Source: Gelria sp. (lineage in GTDB: Bacteria; Bacillota; Syntrophomonadia; Syntrophomonadales; Syntrophomonadaceae). Taken from it: a stretch of 9,433 nt of DNA. The translations under genes and the position numbers were made by a program. The stretch spans positions 1-9,433 of the forward strand of contig DUMX01000151.1 in NCBI GenBank assembly GCA_012839665.1, given 5' to 3'. This document shows, piece after piece, positions 1 through 6,302 of the stretch (the stretch's first letter is position 1; each line of letters opens with the position of its first letter). The notes below the pieces were generated by a model. The model was not told the DNA's origin, did not search any database, and worked only from the letters and a program-made list of their open reading frames with translations.

Positions 1-52
1 ATCACAAGAAATCAGTGTCCTTCAGTGTCTAATCCCGGTCTATTTTCTTATT
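1..52 (+). repeat. Solo copy of dispersed repeat arm (about 52 bp visible)
   Basis: This stretch matches 9180-9230 in the same orientation with two substitutions (positions 5 and 30) and one extra G in the GG at 37-38. It carries the same paired CAGTGTC motifs ten bases apart. Similarity stops at about position 52, where the cvpA-like coding sequence continues, so the inner half of the palindrome seen at the other window end is missing. The copy may extend left of the window. It overlaps the last few codons and the TAG stop of the minus-strand cvpA-like gene. This suggests the arm is an independent repeat unit, in the manner of REP elements that gather at gene 3' ends. Confidence 0.85.
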
Positions 53-660
53 GCTTCTTTAAAATAATCAAATATATTTAGTAGCTGCTCTACTAAAAAT
101 GAATCCTGCATATACTGGGTAGTAATTAAGGCACCGGGCAGACCCATGTGGGCTCCCAGTTCCAGGGGTGTAATTAATACTCCCGCCAATACTACCATTA
201 TGAGCAGGTTTTTCATTACCAATAAGCCCATGCCCAACCCCCGGTTTACCCCGGACAGGACACCATGGGCAAAAACACCTTCCAATAACTCACAAAGGAG
301 CTGTATAAGCTTACTTCCCAGCAGGAGGATCAATAAAAAGGATATGGCCATCACCAGCAATGTGGCTAAATAAAGAGCAGGGTTAGCCAGCTCTACAGGA
401 TAGCCCAATGCTTGCACCAGTCCCGGACTGAGTGCAGGAAACGGCAGTTTTTCCTGAAACATTCCCGCCAGCCAACTGCTCAAACCAAAATGCTTTTCCA
501 GGTACAGGGCCAGTTCTCGGTGAAAAACTACGGCTGCTAATAAACCGACCAGTACACCTATAAGGCCGCCGATTACTTTAAATAAGCCTCGCCTTAATCC
601 GATTAAGGCACTAAGCAGTAAAACAGCTAATATTGCATAATCCAGGACATTAAGCTCCAT
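40..660 (-). CDS. CvpA family membrane protein
   Basis: The 206-residue product is an integral membrane protein with about four hydrophobic helices (roughly residues 8-22, 28-46, 96-118 and 143-165). Its N-terminus, with LDYAILAVLLLSALIGLRRG at residues 6-25, is the hallmark of the CvpA family (colicin V production protein): N-x-LD followed by a helix ending in G-x-x-x-G. Length fits the family (about 160-200). Family members are linked to envelope homeostasis and, in E. coli, to colicin V production; the molecular role is unsettled. The ATG at 660 follows a GGGGG run at 666-670, and an extended -10 promoter lies at 690-716. It is divergent from the TVP38-type gene. Oddly, the final residues IRK and the stop are encoded inside the repeat copy at 1-52, so the native C-terminus may have been replaced or trimmed. 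Confidence 0.88.
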   Translation of the reverse strand: MELNVLDYAILAVLLLSALIGLRRGLFKVIGGLIGVLVGLLAAVVFHRELALYLEKHFGLSSWLAGMFQEKLPFPALSPGLVQALGYPVELANPALYLATLLVMAISFLLILLLGSKLIQLLCELLEGVFAHGVLSGVNRGLGMGLLVMKNLLIMVVLAGVLITPLELGAHMGLPGALITTQYMQDSFLVEQLLNIFDYFKEAIRK

Positions 661-689
661 GCCATCCCCCGTTAATTTAGGTTATCCAT

Positions 690-716
690 ATTATAGCACA
701 GGCATACTACCATCAA
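690..716 (-). promoter_or_regulatory. Extended -10 promoter for the cvpA-like gene
   Basis: Read on the minus strand, TATAAT (695-690) is preceded by TGC, giving the TGn extended -10 form. A TTGATG -35-like hexamer lies at 716-711. The 15-bp spacer is short, but an extended -10 tolerates a weak -35. The start codon is about 30 bases downstream. Confidence 0.55.
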
Positions 717-761
717 GAGATGCAATTGTTGAGTTTTCCAGTTTTAACCTGGGCTATTTTC

Positions 762-790
762 TTGACAAATAAATTTAGGCTTGCTATTTT
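762..790 (+). promoter_or_regulatory. Sigma-A-type promoter for the TVP38/DedA gene
   Basis: A consensus -35 TTGACA at 762-767 is separated by exactly 17 bp from TATTTT at 785-790. Transcription would begin about 35 bases before the ATG at 833. A second TATAAT at 815-820 has no convincing -35. The ribosome binding site AGGGGG (821-826) sits six bases before the ATG. Confidence 0.6.
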
Positions 791-832
791 GGAAATGTCT
801 TATTTACATACCCGTATAATAGGGGGATATAA

Positions 833-1459
833 ATGGCTTTTATACAAAATATCGGTAACCTGAGCGTTTCCATGGCAATAGACTACATTAGGACTTTTGG
901 CATACTGGCTCCATTGGTAGCCTTTGTTCTTTTTATGGTGCAGGCAGCTTTACCAGTTTTTCCTTATGTTATTTTGGCTGCTGCCGGCGGTTTATTGTTT
1001 GGTTTTAAAATAGGTTTCCTGTTAGCCTGGCTAGGGGCTCTCCTAGGGGCTTGCCTGGCTTACTGGATTTGTAAATTGTTGGGGGGAGATTGGGCGGCCC
1101 GGAAAATAAAAGAGCAGTGGGGCTATGACGTGAAAAGCATGAATGGTGAGATGGCTTTTTGGAGCATAGTATTAGCCCGGGTAGTTCCCGTCGTTCCAAC
1201 CCCTATAATAAATGTTGCGGCTGCTCTGGGAGGGGTACCCTTTTGGAATTTCTTTTTCTCTTCAGCCATAGGCAAAATCCCAACCGCAGTTTTATATACG
1301 GGACTGGGTGTTTGCCTGTTTCGTGCTCAAGATATTAAATTAACCCTGGGTATAATTGCTGCTATTATATTTTTATTTGCAGCCGGACGTTATATACTTA
1401 AGAAAGGCCGTTTTAACCTGCCTTCTTCGTCTTCCCCTCGCTCCTCTACGTCTAAATAA
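833..1459 (+). CDS. TVP38/TMEM64 (DedA superfamily) membrane protein
   Basis: The 208-residue polytopic protein has the VTT (SNARE-associated/DedA) layout. A first hydrophobic hairpin carries glycine-rich GGLLFGFKIG at residues 52-61, with a further Gly/Ala-rich stretch to about 86. The second conserved block, LARVVPVVPTPIINVAAALG (114-133), has the Arg-Pro pattern of the half-buried re-entrant helix. Further helices cover about 143-163 and 168-188. The tail is basic and serine-rich. Relatives include YdjX/YdjZ and YtxB-type proteins; DedA-superfamily members take part in lipid scrambling, undecaprenyl-phosphate recycling and membrane-potential homeostasis. A specific substrate cannot be assigned here. 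Start at ATG 833 is supported by AGGGGG six bases upstream. No convincing terminator hairpin follows, so readthrough into the riboswitch leader is possible. Confidence 0.85.
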   Translation: MAFIQNIGNLSVSMAIDYIRTFGILAPLVAFVLFMVQAALPVFPYVILAAAGGLLFGFKIGFLLAWLGALLGACLAYWICKLLGGDWAARKIKEQWGYDVKSMNGEMAFWSIVLARVVPVVPTPIINVAAALGGVPFWNFFFSSAIGKIPTAVLYTGLGVCLFRAQDIKLTLGIIAAIIFLFAAGRYILKKGRFNLPSSSSPRSSTSK

Positions 1460-1589
1460 ACTGCACCCCTTCCTCCATATAATTTGGTTTAATTATTGTT
1501 TATACCCGTATTTCTATCCATATCGCTCATATTCTCTTTTAATTGTGAATGGGTATTACATTACCATGTATGGGGGATGAATGTCCAAT

Positions 1590-1617
1590 TTGACAGATAA
1601 TTCGTTTATATTATAAG
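1590..1617 (+). promoter_or_regulatory. Promoter of the riboswitch-betaine transporter operon
   Basis: A perfect -35 TTGACA at 1590-1595, a 16-bp AT-rich spacer and TATAAG at 1612-1617 predict a start near 1624. That is just upstream of the aptamer and about 310 bases before the first start codon. The stretch 1460-1589 ahead of it holds no gene or structure I can support. Confidence 0.65.
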
Positions 1618-1640
1618 GTGTTATAGTAGGAGTAAATGTT

Positions 1641-1763
1641 TTGTTGGTGGGAGCCGAAGTCTTGAAGACGCGGGGGAACCGTTTTTTGGGGCGAATTTCT
1701 GTCCTTCCAGGGCGGAATAGGGTCAACCCGGATCCGAGTCCGACAGCTAACCTCGCAGGCGAT
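1641..1763 (+). ncRNA. Cyclic-di-AMP riboswitch aptamer (ydaO/yuaA class)
   Basis: The conserved landmarks of this riboswitch appear in order. GCC at 1653-1655 can form P1 with GGC at 1758-1760. A small hairpin GTCT-tga-AGAC lies at 1659-1669. Then come CGGGGGAACC at 1671-1680 and GGGGCGAAT at 1688-1696. The near-invariant 3' block is CCGAGTCCGACAGCTAACC (1734-1752), followed by TCGCAGGC. The B. subtilis ydaO leader has the same elements (GCGGGGGACCC, GGGGTGAAT, ATCCGTCAGCTAACCTCG). Ligand-bound forms of this class usually stop transcription, and they commonly precede osmolyte and potassium transporters or cell-wall hydrolases. Here the aptamer stands before a glycine betaine ABC operon, which is a classical target. 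The outer limits are approximate. Confidence 0.92.
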
Positions 1764-1846
1764 TACGGGTTTTTTTGTTTCTATTCCGTATTTAGGATTT
1801 AGATATTTTAAGAAACTTAAGAATCTTATCGTTTTTTTAATCGTCT

Positions 1847-1880
1847 TTCCCTTAACCTTATTAGTTAAGGGAATTTTATT
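1847..1880 (+). terminator. Intrinsic terminator of the riboswitch expression platform
   Basis: TTCCCTTAAC (1847-1856) pairs perfectly with GTTAAGGGAA (1864-1873), giving a 10-bp stem with a 7-base loop, followed by TTTTATT. It lies between aptamer and coding region, as expected for a transcriptional OFF switch. The TTAAG segments at 1808-1812 and 1817-1821 could pair with CTTAA at 1851-1855 and act as antiterminator; that pairing is inferred. Confidence 0.7.
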
Positions 1881-1888
1881 CATGGTTC

Positions 1889-1927
1889 CTTCCTCGCTTC
1901 ACCGAAAGTTTCCCACCGGTGAGGAGG
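1889..1927 (+). promoter_or_regulatory. Possible Shine-Dalgarno-sequestering hairpin
   Basis: The strong Shine-Dalgarno GAGGAGG (1921-1927) serves the ATG at 1938. CTTCCTC at 1889-1895 is complementary to it with one wobble. In addition CTTCACCG (1897-1904) can pair with CGGTGAGG (1917-1924) in an 8-bp stem including one G-U. Either fold would occlude the ribosome site, adding possible translational control after the terminator. Only the complementarity is observed. Confidence 0.45.
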
Positions 1928-1937
1928 TTTCATTTTT

Positions 1938-2993
1938 ATGTTTATATTTAAACGTTCCCCAGGCCGCTTTCGTTTGGTAAGTCTAGGGTTAGTGGCTGTT
2001 TTTCTGATTACCTTGCTGGTAGCGGGGTGCGGGGGTGGTGATGGTGCTGATAAAAACGGCTCGGATAAGCCTATGCTGACATTTGCTGATGTTAGCTGGG
2101 ATAGTGTACAGGTCCATAACCGTATCGCCGGGTTTATCATTGAGAATGGATACGGCTATCCTGAATGTCAGTACACCTTTGGTGATTCGTTGCCACTATT
2201 ACAGGGTCTCGGTAAAGGCAGTGTTGATATCTATATGGAAGTTTGGGCTGACAATTATCGTGATGCCTGGGAAGAGGTACTGGCTGACGGCTCGGTTATA
2301 CAACTGGGGACTAATTTCCCCGATGCTCCCCAAGGATGGTATGTCCCTACTTATATGATTAAAGGCGATCCGGAACGTGGTATAGAGCCGATTACCCCGA
2401 ATCTTAAATCAGTAAGTGATTTGCCTGAATATTGGGAACTGTTTGCTGATCCGGAGGTTCCAACTAAAGGTCGTTTTCATAATGGCCCTACGGGATGGAA
2501 GATAACTGATTATAATGAATCTAAAATTAAGACTTATGGACTAGATAATAGTTTCAATGTCTTTGGTACTGGTTCTGAAACTGCTCTGACAGCTTCTATG
2601 GTATCAGCCTATGAAAGGGGTAAACCCTGGCTGGGATACTATTGGGAGCCTACCTGGGTAATGGGTACATTGGATATGACCTTGCTGGAAGAGCCCGAGT
2701 TTGAAGAGGCTACCTGGGAGAAAAACAGGGGCTGTGCCTTTCCTAGCGCCGAAGTACTAATTGGCGTCAACAGTGAACTGGAAGAGACTGCACCTGAAAT
2801 CGTAGAGTTTCTAAAGAAATATTCCACCAGTCTGGAACATAACAATGATTTTCTGGCCTATATGAACGAGACCAGTGGAAAAGCAGACGAAGCTGCTATT
2901 TATTTCTTGAAGAAATATCCCGATGTATGGAAGTCTTGGATACCAGAAGATGTGGCCACAAAGGTTGAAAAGGCATTGGGAGAGGTGAAATAA
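1938..2993 (+). CDS. Glycine betaine/proline ABC transporter substrate-binding lipoprotein
   Basis: This 351-residue extracytoplasmic receptor captures a quaternary-amine osmolyte, probably glycine betaine or proline betaine, and delivers it to the permease encoded two genes downstream. A basic n-region and hydrophobic helix (residues 10-30) end in the lipobox VAGC with Cys31, so it should be a membrane-anchored lipoprotein. The mature part follows the OpuAC/ProX fold: VDIYMEVWADN (96-106), GWYVPTYM (133-140), a hinge region around FHNGPTGWK (180-188), and YYWEPTW (234-240). Trp103, Trp134 and Trp236 are candidates for the aromatic cage that binds trimethylammonium groups; that assignment is inferred. 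Start ATG 1938 has GAGGAGG ten bases upstream. The gene leads an operon controlled by the c-di-AMP riboswitch. The exact ligand cannot be read from sequence. Confidence 0.93.
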   Translation: MFIFKRSPGRFRLVSLGLVAVFLITLLVAGCGGGDGADKNGSDKPMLTFADVSWDSVQVHNRIAGFIIENGYGYPECQYTFGDSLPLLQGLGKGSVDIYMEVWADNYRDAWEEVLADGSVIQLGTNFPDAPQGWYVPTYMIKGDPERGIEPITPNLKSVSDLPEYWELFADPEVPTKGRFHNGPTGWKITDYNESKIKTYGLDNSFNVFGTGSETALTASMVSAYERGKPWLGYYWEPTWVMGTLDMTLLEEPEFEEATWEKNRGCAFPSAEVLIGVNSELEETAPEIVEFLKKYSTSLEHNNDFLAYMNETSGKADEAAIYFLKKYPDVWKSWIPEDVATKVEKALGEVK

Positions 2994-2995
2994 CT

Positions 2996-3907
2996 ATGGA
3001 AAGCAGTCCCTACCTGCTGGAAGTGGAACGTCTCTGGAAAGTATTCCTAGAAAAGAATAGTACCCTGCACATGGAGGATTATTTATCCGGTAGTGACGAT
3101 GTAAAGGGTCAGGTAGTAGCCGTACGCGATGTTTCTTTTAAGCTAAAACAAGGCGAAGTCTATGTCATTATGGGTCTTTCCGGTAGCGGTAAATCCACCT
3201 TAATTCGCTGCCTTTTACGGTTGATTGAACCTGATTATGGTCAGGTACGAGTAAAAGGCCGGGATGTAACTGCTATGGGTTTAAAGGAGCTAACTGAATT
3301 CCGCCGTACCCAGGCAGCTATGGTTTTTCAGCACTACGGACTACTACCCCATAGAACTGTATTGGAAAACGTAGCTTTTGGGCTTAAGCTGCAGGGAGTA
3401 AAAGGTAAAGAAAGGGAAAAGCGGGCCTTAGAGGCTTTAGAAAAAGTAGGCTTGCTGAAATGGACTCAGCATTACCCGGAACATCTTTCTGGCGGTATGC
3501 AGCAAAGGGTAGGAATAGCCCGGGCCCTGGTACAAAACGCTGATTTGCTTTTACTGGATGAACCCTTTAGTGGCTTGGACCCTCTGATTCGCAGGGAAAT
3601 GCAGGATGAACTTTTACGTCTGCAAGCCGACCTGCAAAAAACCATGGTTTTTGTTACCCATGACCTTAATGAGGCTTTACGCCTGGGGGATCGTATGGCA
3701 GTAATGAACCGGGGTATATTTGTGCAAGAAGGAACTCCCCGTGATATTGTTATGAATCCAGTAGATGAATATGTCCAGCGTTTCGTGCATGATGAAAGAC
3801 AAGTAGCCTTGTTAACCGGGGAAATGGCTGAAGCAAGGAGTAAAGTAAGTAATGTGACTCCGTTAATAAGCGGTAAAAAAGGAAAGATAGCAGCCGGAGG
3901 TGAATAA
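2996..3907 (+). CDS. Glycine betaine/proline ABC transporter ATP-binding protein (OpuAA/ProV type, no CBS domains)
   Basis: The 303-residue cytoplasmic ATPase drives osmolyte import. It has Walker A GLSGSGKST (60-68), Q-loop Gln112, signature LSGGMQQR (164-171), Walker B LLLLDEP (184-190), the D-loop and His222 of the H-loop. The OpuAA/ProV subfamily is shown by the N-terminal extension before the core, by IMGLSGSGKSTLIRCLLRLI and by the PLIRREMQDELL segment. OpuAA and ProV are about 400 residues and carry two C-terminal CBS domains. Here the protein ends about 40 residues after YVQRFVHDE with a short basic tail, so the sensor domains are absent. The ATG is two bases after the previous stop, with GGGAGAGGTG at 2979-2988 as ribosome site. 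The next gene starts one base after its stop. The family call is firm; the substrate follows from the operon. Confidence 0.94.
   Translation: MESSPYLLEVERLWKVFLEKNSTLHMEDYLSGSDDVKGQVVAVRDVSFKLKQGEVYVIMGLSGSGKSTLIRCLLRLIEPDYGQVRVKGRDVTAMGLKELTEFRRTQAAMVFQHYGLLPHRTVLENVAFGLKLQGVKGKEREKRALEALEKVGLLKWTQHYPEHLSGGMQQRVGIARALVQNADLLLLDEPFSGLDPLIRREMQDELLRLQADLQKTMVFVTHDLNEALRLGDRMAVMNRGIFVQEGTPRDIVMNPVDEYVQRFVHDERQVALLTGEMAEARSKVSNVTPLISGKKGKIAAGGE
3896..3902 (+). promoter_or_regulatory. Ribosome binding site that decides the permease start
   Basis: GGAGGTG at 3896-3902 lies inside the end of the ATPase gene. The GTG at 3900 overlaps this site and could not be initiated from it. The in-frame TTG at 3909 lies eight bases after GGAGG, an ideal distance, so TTG 3909 is preferred. 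Confidence 0.65.
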
Positions 3908-3908
3908 T

Positions 3909-4760
3909 TTGTTTCCAGAACAATTTAATTTTCATGTAGCACCTTATATAAAAAATTTTGTAGACTGGCTTTATCTTACCTGTGGTTCAGCCTTTGACGC
4001 TTTTACCAATAGTATGCTTACCCTGATTCTTAATATTGATGCGGTACTGCTGGGGGTTCCCTGGTGGGTGTGGATTATACTTGTAACTTTGTTGGCCTGG
4101 CGTTTAACCCATAATGTGGTAAAGACCTTGTTGCCCGGAGTGTTGCTGTTTACTATCGGTATGTTTGGCCTCTGGTCTATTGCCATGGAAACCCTTTCCT
4201 TAGTGATAGTATCAGTATTTCTGGCCCTACTTCTAGGTATTCCGGCCGGGATAGCCATGGGTGTTTCCGACCGAGTCAATACGGTTTTTACTCCGGTACT
4301 GGATGCCATGCAAACTATGCCCAGTTTTGTTTACTTAATTCCTGCCATGATGCTTTTTGGCCTGGGAAAGGTACCTGGTATTGTCGCCACCTTTATTTAT
4401 GCTGTGCCTCCGGTACAGCGCCTGACCAACCTGGGAATTAGACAGGTTTCGGCCTCTGTTCAAGAAGCTGCTATAGCTTTTGGAGCTACTCCCTGGCAAC
4501 TAATGCGAGAGGTCCGTTTTCCTTTGGCTCTACCTTCGATTTTAGCCGGGGTTAACCAGACTACCATGATGGCTTTGTCTATGGTTGTTATCTGCGCCAT
4601 GGTAGCTGCCGGAGGATTAGGCGAAGAAGTATTATTAGCAGTTAACCGTATTGATGTAGGTCGTGGTTTTGAAGCGGGTTGGGCTATAGTAGTATTGGCT
4701 ATAATAATTGACCGATTAAGCCAGGGTTCAGTAAACAAATGGGAGGGTCCTCGTAGTTAA
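3909..4760 (+). CDS. Glycine betaine/proline ABC transporter permease (OpuAB/ProW type)
   Basis: This integral membrane subunit forms the translocation path for betaine/proline and docks the ATPase. Read from TTG 3909 it has 283 residues; from the overlapping GTG at 3900 it has 286. The first 50 residues include a hydrophobic stretch, as in ProW-type permeases with extra N-terminal helices. Then come helices around WWVWIILVTLLAW and LLPGVLLFTIGMFGLW. The BPD_transp_1 core begins at TLSLVIVSVFLALLLGIPAG. The cytoplasmic coupling (EAA) loop is present as EAAIAFGATPWQLMREVRFP followed by LALPSILAGVNQ. MQTMPSFVYLIPAMMLFGLG is highly typical of OpuAB/ProW. It is the last gene of the operon, one base after the ATPase stop, and a strong terminator follows at 4791-4824. 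Permease and binding protein are separate polypeptides, unlike the fused OpuABC of lactococci. Confidence 0.93.
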   Translation: MFPEQFNFHVAPYIKNFVDWLYLTCGSAFDAFTNSMLTLILNIDAVLLGVPWWVWIILVTLLAWRLTHNVVKTLLPGVLLFTIGMFGLWSIAMETLSLVIVSVFLALLLGIPAGIAMGVSDRVNTVFTPVLDAMQTMPSFVYLIPAMMLFGLGKVPGIVATFIYAVPPVQRLTNLGIRQVSASVQEAAIAFGATPWQLMREVRFPLALPSILAGVNQTTMMALSMVVICAMVAAGGLGEEVLLAVNRIDVGRGFEAGWAIVVLAIIIDRLSQGSVNKWEGPRS

Positions 4761-4790
4761 GAATTATAACATTGCTTAAAACATATAAAA

Positions 4791-4824
4791 AACAGCCCGG
4801 CAGCTATTGTCCGGCTGTTTTTTT
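4791..4824 (+). terminator. Rho-independent terminator of the betaine operon
   Basis: AACAGCCCGG (4791-4800) pairs with CCGGCTGTT (4811-4819) with one bulged C, a 10-base loop, and then a run of T to 4824. It lies 30 bases after the permease stop and isolates the operon from the HD-domain gene. Confidence 0.9.
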
Positions 4825-4840
4825 AATTTATTGTTAGTCC

Positions 4841-4868
4841 TTCATAATGTTTTCAGACAATGTATAAT
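4841..4868 (+). promoter_or_regulatory. Weak candidate promoter for the HD/ART-like gene
   Basis: TATAAT at 4863-4868 has TTCATA (4841-4846) 16 bp upstream as a poor -35. A second TATAAT at 4893-4898 has no recognisable -35 and is very close to the start codon. Since a terminator precedes the region, some promoter is expected here, but which box is used is uncertain. Confidence 0.35.
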
Positions 4869-4916
4869 ATAGTTTAGATATACTTAGCCCGTTATAATTT
4901 TTTAGGAGCGTTTTTT

Positions 4917-6260
4917 TTGAGTATTAGAAAACTAATTGCCAACCGGATGCTTATATTCACTGATGCACTGGTACCTGTTAATGAAATAGCCCGTATGCCC
5001 TTTCGCCCAGATAGGTTTCTTTATGAGGAATCTTGTGCCTACCTGGAGAGAATCGGTAAAAACATTGCCGATTTTTATTTTAATAAATTCACCCCTTTTT
5101 CCTGGTTTGCTTACTGGCGGGACCATGTACTTATTGATATTCCCGCTTTTAACCCTGATATCTTGGAAGCTATGTTGATAGGTCAGACCATTGACCTGGA
5201 AACTGCCCGTTTAGAAAATTGCCTGCAAAAAGGAGATTATAATGCTTTCTTCTACCTGGTTGATAGCAGAATTGCCTTGGAAACTTACCTTAAGCTTTTT
5301 CAACGCATTCCCGACCAGGATAAATATCGTTTATTCTGGTATACTTTTTCTCGTGCTAACCTTAAACTGGAAGACTTCCACCCCGAATTTATACATACCA
5401 TTCAAAGCTACCGTTCTAATGAATTAATTCTACCTCATGATGAACAGGGTTATGTGGAAATATACCGGGGGCATATTTTAAACAACCCGATAACCCGAGC
5501 TTCTACCTGGACTCTGGATGTTAATACCGCTATTTGTTTTTCTCGTCGTCACCAGATTAAGGGTCAAATATACCGCGGGAAAATTCATAAAGACCGAGTA
5601 ATAGCTAATATTAAATACCGTAATTACAAAGAAATTATATGTTTTCCCGGGGATGTTGAGGAGATTGAAGAAATGAGCTTTCTAAGCTTGGCAGATTTAA
5701 TGCCGGAATTAGAACATCAGGGCATAATAAAGCTCTACCGGAATTATGTCCCTTTAATTAAAAAGGAGTACTTCCATAAAGCAGAAGGTATCCATGGGGT
5801 TTCTCATACCCGCAGAGTCCTACTTTTAAGCCTGATATTATCGGGGATGGAGAATTTGACCGAAAGCGACCGGGACCTATTATGCCAGGTAGCTATATTT
5901 CATGACATCGGTCGTACCAACGATAACTTTGACCCAGAACATGGACGCCAGAGTTACCAGAAAATCCAGCATAATAATTTATTCAAGGCGGAAGGTCAGA
6001 AACAGGAGATGCTCCGTTTCATCATCGAAAATCACTGTATCAGCGACGTTCAGGCCAGACATTTACTAAACAATTATCAGGTAAATGACCGTGAACACCT
6101 GTTTAACCTGTACCAGGTCTTCAAGGATGCTGATGGTTTAGACCGTATCCGTATAAATGACCTCGATATCAAGCAATTGCGTACCCCTTCCGCTCATAAA
6201 CTCCTCCTGGTAGCCCGCGAATTATTGGATGATACCCAAGGGATTACGAGTAAAGTGTAA
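4917..6260 (+). CDS. HD-domain phosphohydrolase with an upstream ADP-ribosyltransferase-like segment
   Basis: This 447-residue soluble protein is not one I can name. Residues 285-440 form a clear HD domain: HGVSH (293-297), the HD pair in IFHDIGR (His329-Asp330), EHG (341-343) and the distal aspartate in KDADGLDR (Asp404). Such domains bind metal and hydrolyse nucleotide phosphoesters. Residues 178-252 resemble an R-S-E class ART fold: EIYRG with Arg184, STWTLDVNTAICFS (196-209) in place of the S-T-S strand and its following helix, then a third strand NYKEIICFPG with Glu239. The first 170 residues are mostly helical, rich in aromatic residues, and unassigned. No signal peptide or membrane helix is visible. 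Translation starts at TTG 4917, with AGGAG (4904-4908) eight bases upstream. The HD call is firm. The ART assignment is pattern recognition only. Substrate is unknown; it sits between betaine and potassium uptake genes. Confidence 0.85.
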   Translation: MSIRKLIANRMLIFTDALVPVNEIARMPFRPDRFLYEESCAYLERIGKNIADFYFNKFTPFSWFAYWRDHVLIDIPAFNPDILEAMLIGQTIDLETARLENCLQKGDYNAFFYLVDSRIALETYLKLFQRIPDQDKYRLFWYTFSRANLKLEDFHPEFIHTIQSYRSNELILPHDEQGYVEIYRGHILNNPITRASTWTLDVNTAICFSRRHQIKGQIYRGKIHKDRVIANIKYRNYKEIICFPGDVEEIEEMSFLSLADLMPELEHQGIIKLYRNYVPLIKKEYFHKAEGIHGVSHTRRVLLLSLILSGMENLTESDRDLLCQVAIFHDIGRTNDNFDPEHGRQSYQKIQHNNLFKAEGQKQEMLRFIIENHCISDVQARHLLNNYQVNDREHLFNLYQVFKDADGLDRIRINDLDIKQLRTPSAHKLLLVARELLDDTQGITSKV

Positions 6261-6302
6261 ATTCTCGCACCTTCTGCCCACCCCTCACTCCTTACTATTT
6301 AT

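Noticed and set aside
78..98. Small hairpin TTTAGTAG-ctgct-CTACTAAA in the cvpA-like gene
   Set aside because: It lies within coding sequence, has no T-run in either reading direction, and the 8-bp AT-rich stem is not remarkable.
1356..1580. Plus-strand 74-codon frame overlapping the end of the TVP38-type gene
   Set aside because: It starts inside a well-supported gene in another frame, and the peptide beyond that gene is Tyr/Leu-rich with no ribosome site.
1882..1980. A 32-codon upstream ORF (ATG 1882) that overlaps the start of the binding-protein gene in another frame
   Set aside because: It lies inside the regulatory leader, its only ribosome site is the terminator's 3' arm, and its predicted peptide has no recognisable leader-peptide feature.
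3971..4309. Minus-strand 112-codon frame opposite the permease gene
   Set aside because: It is antisense to a conserved ABC permease; its composition is the complement of hydrophobic codons and no start signal is seen.
6261..6302. Shared bidirectional terminator between the convergent HD-domain and trkH genes
   Set aside because: No inverted repeat of useful length is visible in this 42-base gap.
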